Under the pieces are notes generated by a model. The model made no database searches. It saw only the letters and a program-made list of their open reading frames with translations, and was not told where the DNA came from. From Butyricicoccus sp. OM04-18BH (GTDB lineage Bacteria; Bacillota; Clostridia; Oscillospirales; Butyricicoccaceae): DNA of 64,000 nucleotides. The stretch covers positions 62,001 to 126,000 of the forward strand of contig NZ_QULN01000002.1 of the NCBI RefSeq assembly GCF_003481705.1, in the 5' to 3' direction. Below, one piece after another: positions 1-8,964 of this stretch; position 1 is the first letter of the stretch; each line of letters starts with the position of its first letter. Both the position numbers and the translations under genes were made by a program.

Positions 1-75
1 CGCTGTAGAGAGAATTTGTAAAGTAAGTATAATAATATGCGGTAGTTACTAAAAAGAAACTAATAGGAGACTGTC

Positions 76-435
76 ATGGAAGATAGAGAAATCAAAATGC
101 TGCCGGCCTGCCCGGTGGAGACTACGCTGACGCTCATCAGCGATAAGTGGAAGGTACTCATTCTGCGAGACCTGATGACGGGAACGAAGCGGTTCGGAGA
201 GCTGAAAAAGTCGATTGGCCACGTTTCTCAAAAGGTACTGACAACGCAACTCCGTCAGATGGAGGCGAGCGGCCTGCTCAGTCGAAAGGTCTACGCAGAG
301 GTTCCGCCGCGCGTGGAATATACGCTGACAGAACTGGGATGCAGTCTGAAGCCTGTTATGGATGCCATGTGGGAGTGGGGAGCAGGGTATCAGAAACGAC
401 AGAAGGCGGAAGGTCTAGTGCTGACAGACAACTGA
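76..435 (+). CDS. HxlR-family winged-helix transcriptional regulator
   Basis: This is a small DNA-binding regulator of 119 residues, the usual HxlR length. The N-terminal Cys in the CPVE segment (about residue 13) followed by TLTLISDKWKVLILRDL is the family signature, and the recognition-helix region KVLTTQLRQMEASGLL and the wing segment RVEYTLTELG follow. HxlR proteins commonly sense thiol-reactive or aldehyde stress through that Cys. The start has an AGGAG-like site (taggagactgtcATG). The divergent or downstream target is unknown because the window begins just upstream. No partner gene is adjacent on the right, so its regulon cannot be inferred. Confidence 0.9.
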   Translation: MEDREIKMLPACPVETTLTLISDKWKVLILRDLMTGTKRFGELKKSIGHVSQKVLTTQLRQMEASGLLSRKVYAEVPPRVEYTLTELGCSLKPVMDAMWEWGAGYQKRQKAEGLVLTDN

Positions 436-531
436 ACATCGCATCGCTAAATAAGAACATCGCATCAGAGGCAGTATCGGGATAGCTGAGGAGACTTCTG
501 CCGCGTGAGAAGAACCGATTATCATGGATAT

Positions 532-568
532 AAGACCCGCTCGTTTCGGATTCAGACGAGCGGGTCTT
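532..568. terminator. 13-bp perfect hairpin downstream of the HxlR gene
   Basis: The arms 532-544 (aagacccgctcgt) and 556-568 are perfectly complementary, with an 11-nt loop. There is no clear U-tract after it on the plus strand, so it is either a weak terminator or simply a stable hairpin. The rest of 436-651 holds nothing else I can support. Confidence 0.5.
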
Positions 569-651
569 GTGCATAAAAATTCACCTGCGTGGAAAACTGA
601 AATGAAAGCACCTGGGAATATATATTAGAAAGCCCAGAAAGGAGAGTTTTT

Positions 652-801
652 ATGCAGGGTACAGAGCAAATGAAAAAACGGATGGCAGAAATGATCTGGC
701 TTCAGTACTTCAACGAGAAGCTGTTTGAGCAGAAGAAGATCGATGAGACTGCCAGAAACAAACTCCGGCTGGCAATCTTGGCCGACGGACGAAAGGCATA
801 G
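652..801 (+). CDS. 49-residue hypothetical protein
   Basis: A short ORF that starts after a good ribosome binding site (gaaaggagagtttttATG). It encodes a charged, probably all-helical peptide beginning MQGTEQMKKRM and containing WLQYFNEKLFEQKKID, with no signal peptide or membrane segment. Peptides of this general look (an aromatic YF..L pattern, then a short helix) occur next to recombinase genes in clostridial integrative elements. That resemblance is from memory and is an inference. No recombinase is present here, so it may be a leftover. The 200 nt after it contain only small hairpins (for example gtgttttg/caaaacac at 858-879). Confidence 0.5.
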   Translation: MQGTEQMKKRMAEMIWLQYFNEKLFEQKKIDETARNKLRLAILADGRKA

Positions 802-999
802 CAGAGTGCTTCGGCACTCGGTTGAGACTGTCGAAAAACTCCGTTTTCCGACAATCTGTGTTTTGACTTCGCAAAACACGGACGTCCGAAGGTTCTCATA
901 CGGAAACTTTCTCCCTCTGGACTTGTTCGTCAGAATTCACAAATATTCGTTCCGTTTCTATTGTTTCCTACAAAGTTAATCCTCCTGAGCAGATTTGTC

Positions 1000-1028
1000 T
1001 TGTCATTCATTAAGTCAGGATATATTAT
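1000..1028 (+). promoter_or_regulatory. Sigma-A-type promoter of the SLH protein gene
   Basis: TTGTCA at 1000-1005 and TATTAT at 1023-1028 are separated by 17 nt, about 80 nt before the start codon, which itself follows an AGAGGAGG site. Confidence 0.6.
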
Positions 1029-1108
1029 CGGAATATAGTAATATTTCTATTCGTTTCCTGCACAAATGATTCTAAAATCATAAATATTAGAAAGAGGAGG
1101 TCTTCCTT

Positions 1109-4100
1109 ATGAGAAAACTCCGGCATTTTATTGCACTCGTCTTGACCGTGTCTTTACTATGTTATGTTCTCATTCCGATAAAGGCCTCCGCTTATCATGA
1201 TACACAGGGGCACTGGGCCTCGACCGCGATTGAACGCTGGACGAAATACGGCGTTGTACAGGGCGATGGAACCTCTTTTCGTCCGGATGCCCGGATTTCC
1301 AGTGGAGAAATTGCAGCCATTCTTTCCAGAGTCCTGGATTTTAATACATTCAGCACAGAAAACGATGCATTCTGGTACGATCCATACATCAGGAAATGTG
1401 TATCCGAGCGCATTTCAATTCCTCAAGATCGAACTTGTATTTCACGGCAGGATGCAATGATTGCGCTGTCGCAGGCTCTGAGCGTTGCTGAATCCGATCG
1501 GTCGGCGCTTTCCTTATATTCAGATGCCGACCGAGTAAGTGATGACGCGGTTTCCTATGTTGCCGGACTGATCTCCTCCGGCATCGTGAACGGAATTACT
1601 CCCACTCTGATTGCGCCGGAGAAATCCGTCACCCGTGCCGAACTGCTTACGATGCTCGACCGAGCCATTATCCAGGTCATCTCATCACCCGGAACTTATG
1701 AGCTTGCTGCTCAAGACGGGATCATACTGATTTCGTCCGGAGATGTGATCGTATCCGGCAAAACACCGGCAGCGATCCTCATTACAAGCGGTGCAGACGG
1801 CGGAGTGATTACTTTTCAAGATGCGTCCGTCACCGGACGCTTTACCGTGCGTGCCAATAACACCCTGATTGTTAACGATAATTCCGAGCTTCCGGAGATT
1901 GGATTTTTCGGATGGGGCAGCCGGTTGGAAGTGCTGCCGGTTGAAATCCCGCCCGTCCTGCCTGCTGTTTCCGGAAAACCAAAATACGAACCCGTATATA
2001 AGGCATTGAATGTCTCAGAGCCGCGAGACATAGACGGCGGTGTTTACAGCTATGTCATGATCGAAAGCGACCTCGGCGACGGAGAGGTCACGCTCAGAAA
2101 TATTACTATCAATGATGATCTGCTTATTCAGGGAGGCGGATCAAATTCGATCCATCTCGTAAACTGTACGGTGAAGGGCAAGGTGAGGATGGAGAAAAGC
2201 GGCGGCGAGCCGCCCCGCCTTTGCTTATCCAACACGCCGATTTCCATGATTACAACCGCAAATCCTGCTATTATCGAAGCCGCAGATGCTGATTCCGTAA
2301 TACAGAAGGTACAATCGCGCAGCGATCTCACGATACAGGGGGCAGAAACCGTAATCGAAAGTCTGACGATTGCCGACGCAGATCAGGAAGTCTCCCTTCA
2401 TTTCAGCGCCGGCCATGTCAAGCAGCTGCAAACACATTCGTCAGTGCAGATCATCAACGAGAATACGGTAATAGACAGTCTTTATGCCGGTGGCAGATTG
2501 ACGCTCGAAAAGGGTGATTTCCCGAGCGTCTGTGTACCCGCAGGGACTCAGGCAGAAGTGATTCTGGACGAAGGCCGGATCGGTTGTATTGAAATAAACG
2601 GAAATGCGAAGCTACGCGGAGAGTATGACACAGTTACTGCACGCGGCAGCCTTTCTTTGCAGGAGGGGAGCATCAAGAAGCTCTATACGCCTGCCGGTAG
2701 CGGAAATGCTGTCGCAGTAACGGTTGCACCGAATACATGGATCTCCGAAGCAGAAATCAATCGGCTGACCGCATTCGATGTGAGCGGCTCGGTTGCACAT
2801 GTTTCGGCATATTCTGATGTAACCTTAATGCGTGGCCGACTGCCGAAGGTGGAAATTTTCTCTAAAACATCTGATGATATTCACCTGACGATTATCGACG
2901 ATGCAGAAATCGAGCAGACAGTTCTCAATACTTCCAATAAAATCATTCTTCATGGGGAGGAAAACACGGTCTTTGTTGCGGCAGATCAGACCGTTCCCCG
3001 GATTGAGCAGAAAGACGCTTTGCCCGCAAAACATATCCATATTTACTCCAATCAAATAACGACACAGCCCGCAACCTGTACGCAGGCCGGTACGCTGAGC
3101 GCAAAGTGCGTCCAATGCGGTTACGTTTTATCAAGTGAAATCGCAGCTACGGGCCATTGCTGGGATAACGGCTGTATCATTGATCCCCCAGCGGTCAAGC
3201 ATGAAGGCGTAAAGCAGTTTACCTGTCTGAACTGCGCGCAGACCCGAACAGAATCGATTCCGGCGCTTTCTCCCGATGAAAGCGAGAAGAAACCCGCTTT
3301 TTCGATCAGCAACATTCATTTTTCAAACGAAAACGGCGCTTTGTATCTCGTCTGGGATGCAGCCTATGGCGGCTCCGGCTCTGCCGGCGCTTATTTCTCC
3401 GTGGAGATGAAACAGGAAGACGGAAGCTGGAAAACGATCACCTCCTTGCTATACTCACGCAGATGTTCACTTCTCTGGACCACCGCGGATCGCGTGCATT
3501 ATACCGCTGCTCGAATTAAAATGTACGCTAATCGTCAGCTGATCACCGAAGCAGAACAGGAGATTTCGTTTGATATCAATACAACGGCTCTGATGAATGA
3601 TATCGGCGTTTGCTTCAGACAATATCAAGATACCGTCCGCGCAACCGTTCGGAATGCGGTGAGTGGACGAACCTGTCGTCTGGATATCATGACCAATCCA
3701 ATAGAACAGCGCACCTTTGTACCCGACGCTGATGGCAACGCCTATGTCGACCTGAACTGCAATCTCGATGCACTCAGGGAGGCGCAGTATCAGCTGTTGA
3801 GCTTTGTTTCGTCTGCAAGCAGGGACAGTGCTGCTCTGACTATTGAGAGAACAGCATGGAGCAACTGTACGGATGCTTTTTCAGAAAATCACGAGCTTTC
3901 GTATGCTGTTGATGAAAACCATATGCTGATACTTCAGACCGATATCGATAATATCGATGAATGTGTTCTGATGCTCAACAGCGCAGAAGATGCAAAAAAT
4001 CTCAGAATCGAACTGAAAGACGGCTTAACCTTGACGGAACGGCTGCTTTCCCAGCCAAATGCGTATTACACATCCGCTTCACTGCTGCGACCGGCAGACG

Positions 4101-5056
4101 ATAAGGAAAATGTTCTCGCACACAGCAATCAGATTTTGAATGTGTCCGGTTCTTTGCCGCCAATCGAGATAACAGGTGCGGAACGCCTGGAATCAGGAAG
4201 GCTGTCTATTCACATCAGCGGTAATCCTGATGCAAAATACTGTTACTTTTTGCGCGCGAATGATCAATATCTGCCTCTTGAGGCCGAACAGGATCAGCTG
4301 ACGTGCATGACTGACCTCGACCTTGACGGTCAGAGAATTGATGTAATCCGTACACAGGTTTTGAAATCTGGTGATGTGTTCACGCTCTACTGCTCGGCGC
4401 GCGATGATGGGTTTAAATTCCCGGAAAAGGAGACAGGACCAGACATCAAGGAGCCGGAGAAAGATCCGGAAAAAGAACCGGGCAAGGATAACCCTAGTCC
4501 GACAGATGAAATTTTCATTGAGCAGATTCAAAAAGGCGGTGAAGTCCGTTTGACCGCTCCGGTTACAATAACAGACAACAGCAATAACATCAACCTCGAA
4601 AAGAATGTAACCCTTGATCTGAACGGGCAGACACTCGATTTGTCAGCAATCTCCCTGTGGGTCCCGGAGGGCGTTTCGTTGACGGTAAAGGACAGCGAGG
4701 GAGGCAGCGAAATTCAAAGCTCCGTCTCTATTATTTATAATCAAGGCGGCATCGTACGCATCGAAGGCGGTGCTCTGTCCATATCCGACAGTGACAGCAG
4801 CAGTTGCGCACTGCACCAGCAAAGTGGAGAAATGACCATAACCGGCGGTACATTTACCGGTACTGCCAATTCGGCCGCGCTTGCTGCAATGGGCGGAACG
4901 ATCAGGATCGAGGACGGAATATTCGAAGGTCCCGTCGCAATACGCGCTTTTTCAAAGGCGAAGATCACCATGACCGGCGGAGAACTTCGCGGATCGGTTG
5001 TTCAGAAAGGATCTTCCGAGATTATCATCGGTGAAAATGTGCTTAAGACTGCATAG
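1109..5056 (+). CDS. Large secreted S-layer-homology (SLH) domain protein with beta-helix-like regions
   Basis: A 1315-residue exported surface protein. A signal peptide (about 1-28, hydrophobic core then ASA|YHD) is followed by SLH repeats: HWASTAIERWTKYGVVQG...FRPD near 35-60, then further SLH-like segments to about residue 190 ending in VTRAELLTMLDRAI. SLH domains bind pyruvylated secondary wall polymers. Residues about 205-650 are rich in short alternating beta/Asn/Gly segments suggesting a parallel beta-helix. A Cys-rich stretch (about 650-725, paired CxxC: CVQCG and CLNCAQ) resembles the zinc-ribbon-like repeats of Firmicutes surface proteins. An Fn3-like part follows (about 735-830). 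A PEKDPEKEPGK linker near 1110-1125 leads to a C-terminal beta-helix (LDLNGQTLDL, GGTFTG). No sortase motif is present. Ligand or function is unknown. The gene is monocistronic with its own promoter and terminator. Confidence 0.85.
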   Translation: MRKLRHFIALVLTVSLLCYVLIPIKASAYHDTQGHWASTAIERWTKYGVVQGDGTSFRPDARISSGEIAAILSRVLDFNTFSTENDAFWYDPYIRKCVSERISIPQDRTCISRQDAMIALSQALSVAESDRSALSLYSDADRVSDDAVSYVAGLISSGIVNGITPTLIAPEKSVTRAELLTMLDRAIIQVISSPGTYELAAQDGIILISSGDVIVSGKTPAAILITSGADGGVITFQDASVTGRFTVRANNTLIVNDNSELPEIGFFGWGSRLEVLPVEIPPVLPAVSGKPKYEPVYKALNVSEPRDIDGGVYSYVMIESDLGDGEVTLRNITINDDLLIQGGGSNSIHLVNCTVKGKVRMEKSGGEPPRLCLSNTPISMITTANPAIIEAADADSVIQKVQSRSDLTIQGAETVIESLTIADADQEVSLHFSAGHVKQLQTHSSVQIINENTVIDSLYAGGRLTLEKGDFPSVCVPAGTQAEVILDEGRIGCIEINGNAKLRGEYDTVTARGSLSLQEGSIKKLYTPAGSGNAVAVTVAPNTWISEAEINRLTAFDVSGSVAHVSAYSDVTLMRGRLPKVEIFSKTSDDIHLTIIDDAEIEQTVLNTSNKIILHGEENTVFVAADQTVPRIEQKDALPAKHIHIYSNQITTQPATCTQAGTLSAKCVQCGYVLSSEIAATGHCWDNGCIIDPPAVKHEGVKQFTCLNCAQTRTESIPALSPDESEKKPAFSISNIHFSNENGALYLVWDAAYGGSGSAGAYFSVEMKQEDGSWKTITSLLYSRRCSLLWTTADRVHYTAARIKMYANRQLITEAEQEISFDINTTALMNDIGVCFRQYQDTVRATVRNAVSGRTCRLDIMTNPIEQRTFVPDADGNAYVDLNCNLDALREAQYQLLSFVSSASRDSAALTIERTAWSNCTDAFSENHELSYAVDENHMLILQTDIDNIDECVLMLNSAEDAKNLRIELKDGLTLTERLLSQPNAYYTSASLLRPADDKENVLAHSNQILNVSGSLPPIEITGAERLESGRLSIHISGNPDAKYCYFLRANDQYLPLEAEQDQLTCMTDLDLDGQRIDVIRTQVLKSGDVFTLYCSARDDGFKFPEKETGPDIKEPEKDPEKEPGKDNPSPTDEIFIEQIQKGGEVRLTAPVTITDNSNNINLEKNVTLDLNGQTLDLSAISLWVPEGVSLTVKDSEGGSEIQSSVSIIYNQGGIVRIEGGALSISDSDSSSCALHQQSGEMTITGGTFTGTANSAALAAMGGTIRIEDGIFEGPVAIRAFSKAKITMTGGELRGSVVQKGSSEIIIGENVLKTA

Positions 5057-5058
5057 CT

Positions 5059-5107
5059 GCGAAAAAATACAAGCCACAGGTATTCACCTGTGGCTTGTAT
5101 TTTTCGC
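5059..5107. terminator. Strong bidirectional terminator
   Basis: A near-perfect long hairpin (gcgaaaaaatacaagccaca / mirrored arm, loop attc) with A-run on one side and T-run on the other. It closes the SLH gene on the plus strand and the dehydrogenase remnant on the minus strand. Confidence 0.9.
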
Positions 5108-5111
5108 ACTG

Positions 5112-5843
5112 TCATATGCTGACGCCGTTGACAATTTTGAAAGCATGTGCACGATTTCCAGTCAGGCAATCGGTAAGATTATGGCAGCTCATGCGCTGTA
5201 ATGCCTCGATCGAGCGAGCACTGTAGAATGCTGCATGCGGAGTAAGGATTACATTTTCACGACCGATGAGCGCACAGTTTTCCAAATCCGGTTTTTCTGC
5301 TTCGAGGACATCCAGTCCTGCCGCACGAATCAGTCCGTTATCCAATGCGCGAACCAGCGCTGCCTCATCGACGCTGCCGCCTCTCGAAACATTGAGAAAA
5401 ATCGGATGCTTCTCCATAGCTGCAAAGCCTGCGTCATCGAAGAAATGCCGGTTCTCTGCGGTCAGATTCATGTGATTGCTGATCACATCGGACTCACGCA
5501 GCAGTGTTTTTGCATCTGTGATGGTAGCACCAAGTTCTGAGGCCTGCTGCTCGTCAGCATGTGGATCAACCGCAAGCACGCGCATCCCGAATCCCCGCGC
5601 TCTCCGGGCAACTGCGCGGCCGATTTTACCGAATCCGAACAATCCAAGCGTACTGCTATTTAACCCCATCGGTTTGGAGGCCATATAATACTTCCAGCAG
5701 TGCTCACTGTCAACGGTACGGATGTAGGTTTTAAGCCTGCGGTCCAGCGCGAGCATGAGCGCCATAGTATGGTCAGCGACCTCCTGTGTGCAGTATTCTC
5801 CGATTGCGCATGAAGGAGTCAATGTCCTTATAGCTGTCGGCAT
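5112..5843 (-). pseudogene. D-2-hydroxyacid dehydrogenase, N-terminus missing
   Basis: The remaining approximately 235 codons cover the NAD-binding domain (GLFGFGKIGRAVARRARGFG) and the C-terminal half with the catalytic Arg (NVSRGG), Glu (DVLEAEKPD) and His (LTPHAAFYS). Family members are about 320 residues, so roughly the first 90 are gone. Homology begins at CAIGEYCTQEVADH. The codons before it belong to the fragment of an ABC transporter binding protein read in another frame, so the gene is fused to that fragment by a deletion. Without the N-terminal part of the substrate domain it is unlikely to work. Confidence 0.85.
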
Positions 5844-6344
5844 CCGCCTTGCGAACCATGATGCGCTGCTCGGCCTTCAGATAAACATCGGAGAAGTCCA
5901 TATTCTGCTTGCGTTCCTCAAGGGGGGGGACATGCCTGCGAGCATAATATCAACCTGATCGGCAGCGACCGCTGCAAGGTTTGCGGTAAAGGTGGTATCC
6001 TCGACCTTCTTCTTCACCTCAACACCGAGTTTGTCGCTCAGCTTCTCGATGAGCTTGTCGCCGAGCGCCATATCAACGCCGATTACATCCTGATTTGCGC
6101 TCGAAATATCAACGAACTCATACGGCATATAGCCGGAAGCCGTCGCAATTACCATTTCGCCGGACTCCTTGATACGGGTCAGTACCGGACCCAGATCGGA
6201 AGCATCAGCCGAAGCAGAGACTGCCTGCGTATCTGCGGAAGTATCAGCTGCGGCGGTGTCCTTGCTGCCGCAGGCCGTCAGGACAGAGGCCATGCTTGCT
6301 GCGGCAAGCAGCAGGGAAAGCGTGCGTTTTACGGTGGTTTTCAT
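5812..6344 (-). pseudogene. Polar amino-acid ABC transporter substrate-binding lipoprotein, frameshifted and truncated
   Basis: It starts as a typical lipoprotein (MKTTVKRTLSLLL, lipobox LTAC) and continues as a family-3 solute-binding protein (IKESGEMVIATASGYMPYEF, DIMLAGMSP). After MSP the frame is lost in a run of eight C on the coding strand (G at 5922-5929). Beyond it, in another frame, the expected continuation can still be read (EERKQNMDFSDVYLKAEQ, then DSYKDIDSF). The gene is then cut and joined to the dehydrogenase remnant near 5805-5815. About 160 of the usual 250-270 residues survive. A run of six or nine C would restore the frame locally. Confidence 0.9.
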
Positions 6345-6389
6345 ATGAGTGTCCTCCTTTTGAATGTGAAACGGTTGAGAGTGCGTTTC

Positions 6390-6409
6390 TATCATTAAAT
6401 ATAATGATA
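6390..6409. repeat. AT-rich inverted repeat upstream of the binding-protein remnant
   Basis: TATCATTA and TAATGATA arms are separated by 4 nt, between the permease and binding-protein remnants. It could be an old operator or a weak intercistronic hairpin. Confidence 0.35.
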
Positions 6410-6424
6410 ACAAATTGAATTGAT

Positions 6425-7007
6425 TTACCGATCCGCTTTTTTGAAGTGCTTTTCCATTGCATGTACGCCGCGTCCAACGGTAAACGTCATCACGAAGTAC
6501 AGGAATGCAATTACAATAAGCGGAGTGAATACACGGCCGTTCGAACTGATGGTATTAAAGGTAAACATCAGCTCTGCAACACCAATGACCATGACCTGCG
6601 AGGAGGCCTGGATAAGGTTTGTAAATTCGTTGCCGAAGTTCGGGAGAATATTCTTTACTGCTTGCGGCACAACGATCATCATCATTGAACGAACCGGGCC
6701 GAAACCGATCGAGCGCGCGGCCTCCATCTGTCCGGGATCGACCGACTCAATGCCGGAACGGATGATCTCGCAGATATAACCGCCGGAATTGATCGTCAGT
6801 GCAATAATGCCGTACATAACACGATTGCCTGCGCTGCCGAGAAAGGCCGGAACCGGAGGCTCAATGCCGATCATCGGCAGGCCGTAATACACGAGCATGA
6901 TCTGTACCAGCACCGGCGTGCCTCGCACGAATTCAATCCATCCTGCTCATGCGAAGGAAGCACAGGCCGCCGCCAACCAGAATGCTCAGCACGCCTGCAA
7001 TCGTCTT
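6425..7007 (-). pseudogene. Polar amino-acid ABC transporter permease, deleted and frameshifted
   Basis: HisM-type permease. The well preserved part runs from [20 protein letters not shown] to the C-terminus, including the EAA-loop region GGYICEIIRSGIESVDPGQMEAARSIG. Upstream only a piece of the first membrane helix remains ([21 protein letters not shown]), in a different frame, with the step at about 6941. That piece is joined directly to the end of the ATPase remnant at about 7007. The first 20-30 residues and a few codons near the step are missing. Confidence 0.85.
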
Positions 7008-7515
7008 TAATACCTTGCCAAGAAAATTCACCAGGCGCTCACTCTGCGGATGCTTGAACAGCATTTCCGGCGTTCCGGATTCCTGAATAATACCGTCTGC
7101 CATGAATACGACCTTGCTTGCGACCTCGCGTGCAAAGCCCATCTCATGAGTAACGATAATCATCGTCATGCCATCCTTTGCAAGATCCTTCATGACTTCA
7201 AGGACCTCGCCGACCATTTCAGGATCGAGCGCCGAAGTCGGCTCGTCGAAAAGAATGACATCCGGCTCCATTGCGAGTGTGCGTGCAATCGCGATGCGCT
7301 GCTTCTGACCGCCGGAAAGCTGACTGGGGTAGGGCGTCCCGCTTATCGGACAGACCCACCTGCCTGAGGAGTTTTTCCGCAAGTGCATTCGCCTCAGCAG
7401 TCGGCATCTTGCGCAGCTTGCGCGGTCCGAGCGTGATGTTTTCGAGCACGGTCAGATGGGGAAACAGATTGAAATGCTGAAAGACCATGCCGATACGCTG
7501 CCGTACCTTTGCTGG
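7008..7515 (-). pseudogene. Polar amino-acid ABC transporter ATPase, 5' end missing and frameshifted
   Basis: Homology begins at [20 protein letters not shown] (Q-loop), so the Walker A region is lost. After GLSDKRDA one extra C at about 7342 shifts the frame. In the next frame the gene continues with the signature LSGGQKQR, Walker [14 protein letters not shown] and the H-loop [10 protein letters not shown]. The normal C-terminus (FLGKVL) runs without a stop into the permease remnant. It cannot bind ATP normally without Walker A. Confidence 0.9.
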
Positions 7516-7894
7516 CGGCAGGTGTTGCGAAGCTCGCCATTCACCGCGGCGACAAGGGGAAATGTGCCGTTGCGCGCATGAGTGCGATGTACTCGAACTG
7601 CGGCTTCATGGCGTTTCCGCTCATTTCTGCGGTGCCTGGAGAAATCGGCGTTTTTTACGGCAGTGCATTTGTCGGTATGTTCAATCTATCCCTCTGGACG
7701 CAGGGACGTGCGCTTCTGCTGGGACTGTTGTCATGCTCTGTGCATCCTGTCCGTCCGCTGCGAGCAGCATGCTCATGACCGCATCTCTGGGTATGGACTC
7801 GGTCTACGGCTCACGTATTATTTTCATGACAAGCATTTTATCTGTTTTTGCGATCCCAATGCTTGCGCTTGTGGCCAGTTTAATCTTACTGTAA
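7515..7894 (+). pseudogene. AEC (auxin efflux carrier) family permease, two fragments
   Basis: Plus-strand remnant with its 5' end lost at the same point as the ATPase. A first fragment (ARMSAMYSNCGFMAFPL, then GVFYGSAFVGMFNLSLWTQG) matches the early membrane helices of AEC transporters. At about 7720-7728 it jumps frame to a C-terminal fragment (CPSAASSMLMTASLGMDS, then a last hydrophobic helix ending in LASLIL-like sequence and TAA at 7892-7894). The central part, roughly 100 residues or more, is missing. Confidence 0.8.
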
Positions 7895-7923
7895 TTGACA
7901 AAATGCTTGCAGGAATGTATACT
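7895..7923 (+). promoter_or_regulatory. Consensus sigma-A promoter of the GntR gene
   Basis: TTGACA (7895-7900), 17-nt spacer, TATACT (7918-7923). The -10 lies inside the palindromic core gtatac, which could allow autoregulation. Confidence 0.85.
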
Positions 7924-7957
7924 GTGTGCATAGACGAACTACGGCAGGTGAAACAGC

Positions 7958-8611
7958 ATGGCACTGAAAAACTTAAAAAAGGATCCATCTCTGACGGATA
8001 AGGCGTATAGCGCAATTAAAAGCGCGATTATGAGTAATGAATTAACTCCCGGCACAGTTCTGGCGGAGGAAAACCTCGCCTCGCAGCTCGGCATCAGCCG
8101 CACACCGCTACGTGCAGCGCTGCAGCGTCTGCAGCATGAGGAGATCGTGATGCAGAACGGAAAAAACATGGTCGTAGCCGAGGTAACGGAACGGGATGTA
8201 CGCGATATCTCTGTCGTGCGCATACAGCTGGAGCCGCTTGCCATCCATCTGCTGTCGCAGAACGGCGGCATTACAGCCAAACAGCTTGACCGCCTGTATC
8301 TTTGCGGCGAAAAGCAGCTGTATGCCTTGCGGAGCGGAGACAGTGAGGCTTTTCTCGATCAGGATGCGCTGTTTCACGTTTCTCTCGCACAGCTGACCGG
8401 AAACAGCTTTCTCACGGATCTGGTAATCAAAAGCAACGAAACCATCCGCCGCTTTCATACGCTTTCCGGTTCGCTGTTGTTCCATGCAGAGGAAGCTGTG
8501 CAGGAACATACCGTCGTGCTCGATTATCTGCGCGACGGCCGCTTTGATCTCGCAGAGCAGGCGCTTCGTTCGCATCTTGAGCAGGTGCAGCAGCGCATGT
8601 TTGCGAAATAA
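7958..8611 (+). CDS. GntR-family regulator, FadR subfamily (FCD domain)
   Basis: A 217-residue intact regulator. The N-terminal winged helix contains AYSAIKSAIMSNELTPGTVL and the recognition part LASQLGISRTPLRAAL, both diagnostic of GntR. The all-helical FCD effector domain follows from about residue 85, with the metal/ligand Asp and His residues of this fold (DALFH, and HTVVLDYLRDG near the end). FCD regulators usually respond to organic acids or amino-acid derivatives and repress neighbouring catabolic genes. Here the neighbours (dehydrogenase, ABC transporter, AEC permease) are all broken, so it may be an orphaned regulator of that lost cluster. The start follows gcaggtgaaacagcATG. Confidence 0.92.
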   Translation: MALKNLKKDPSLTDKAYSAIKSAIMSNELTPGTVLAEENLASQLGISRTPLRAALQRLQHEEIVMQNGKNMVVAEVTERDVRDISVVRIQLEPLAIHLLSQNGGITAKQLDRLYLCGEKQLYALRSGDSEAFLDQDALFHVSLAQLTGNSFLTDLVIKSNETIRRFHTLSGSLLFHAEEAVQEHTVVLDYLRDGRFDLAEQALRSHLEQVQQRMFAK

Positions 8612-8642
8612 CGTAATTGATCAGGTAATTTGATTTTTTCAG

Positions 8643-8671
8643 TTGCAGTCTGCACAAAAATGCGGTATACT
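8643..8671 (+). promoter_or_regulatory. Sigma-A promoter of the DUF1858 gene
   Basis: TTGCAG (8643-8648), 17-nt spacer, TATACT (8666-8671), followed about 80 nt later by an AGGAGG site and ATG. Confidence 0.75.
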
Positions 8672-8754
8672 GTAATCATTAGAAAACAATAAAATGATAG
8701 GAATACGGTAAGCGCCGTACTTCCATATCTCTCAAACAACAGGAGGTTTAACTC

Positions 8755-8952
8755 ATGGCTATTACGAAAAAGACTACGATCGGCGAGGTTCTCAACCTCA
8801 ACATCGAGACCGCAAAGTTCTTCATGGAAATCGGCATGCACTGCCTGGGCTGCCCGGCATCTCAGGGCGAAAGCATTGAAGAGGCTTGCATGGTACACGG
8901 TACGAATGCAGACGAGCTGGTTGCCAAACTCAACGCCTTCATTGGTGAGTAA
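8755..8952 (+). CDS. DUF1858 small redox-disulfide protein
   Basis: A 65-residue protein matching the DUF1858 family ('hybrid cluster protein-associated redox disulfide domain'). It begins KKTTIGEVLNL and carries the CxxC pair in MHCLGCPAS (about residues 30-36), followed by the ESIEEAC helix. The family is cytosolic and the paired cysteines suggest thiol exchange or metal binding, but its partner is not established. It has its own promoter and is closed by a terminator before trmK, so it is probably a separate unit. Confidence 0.92.
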   Translation: MAITKKTTIGEVLNLNIETAKFFMEIGMHCLGCPASQGESIEEACMVHGTNADELVAKLNAFIGE

Positions 8953-8964
8953 GAGGAAAGACAC

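Noticed and set aside
802..999. Recombinase-like coding piece after the 49-codon ORF
   Set aside because: Only short open frames with no motif; hairpins are the only structure seen.
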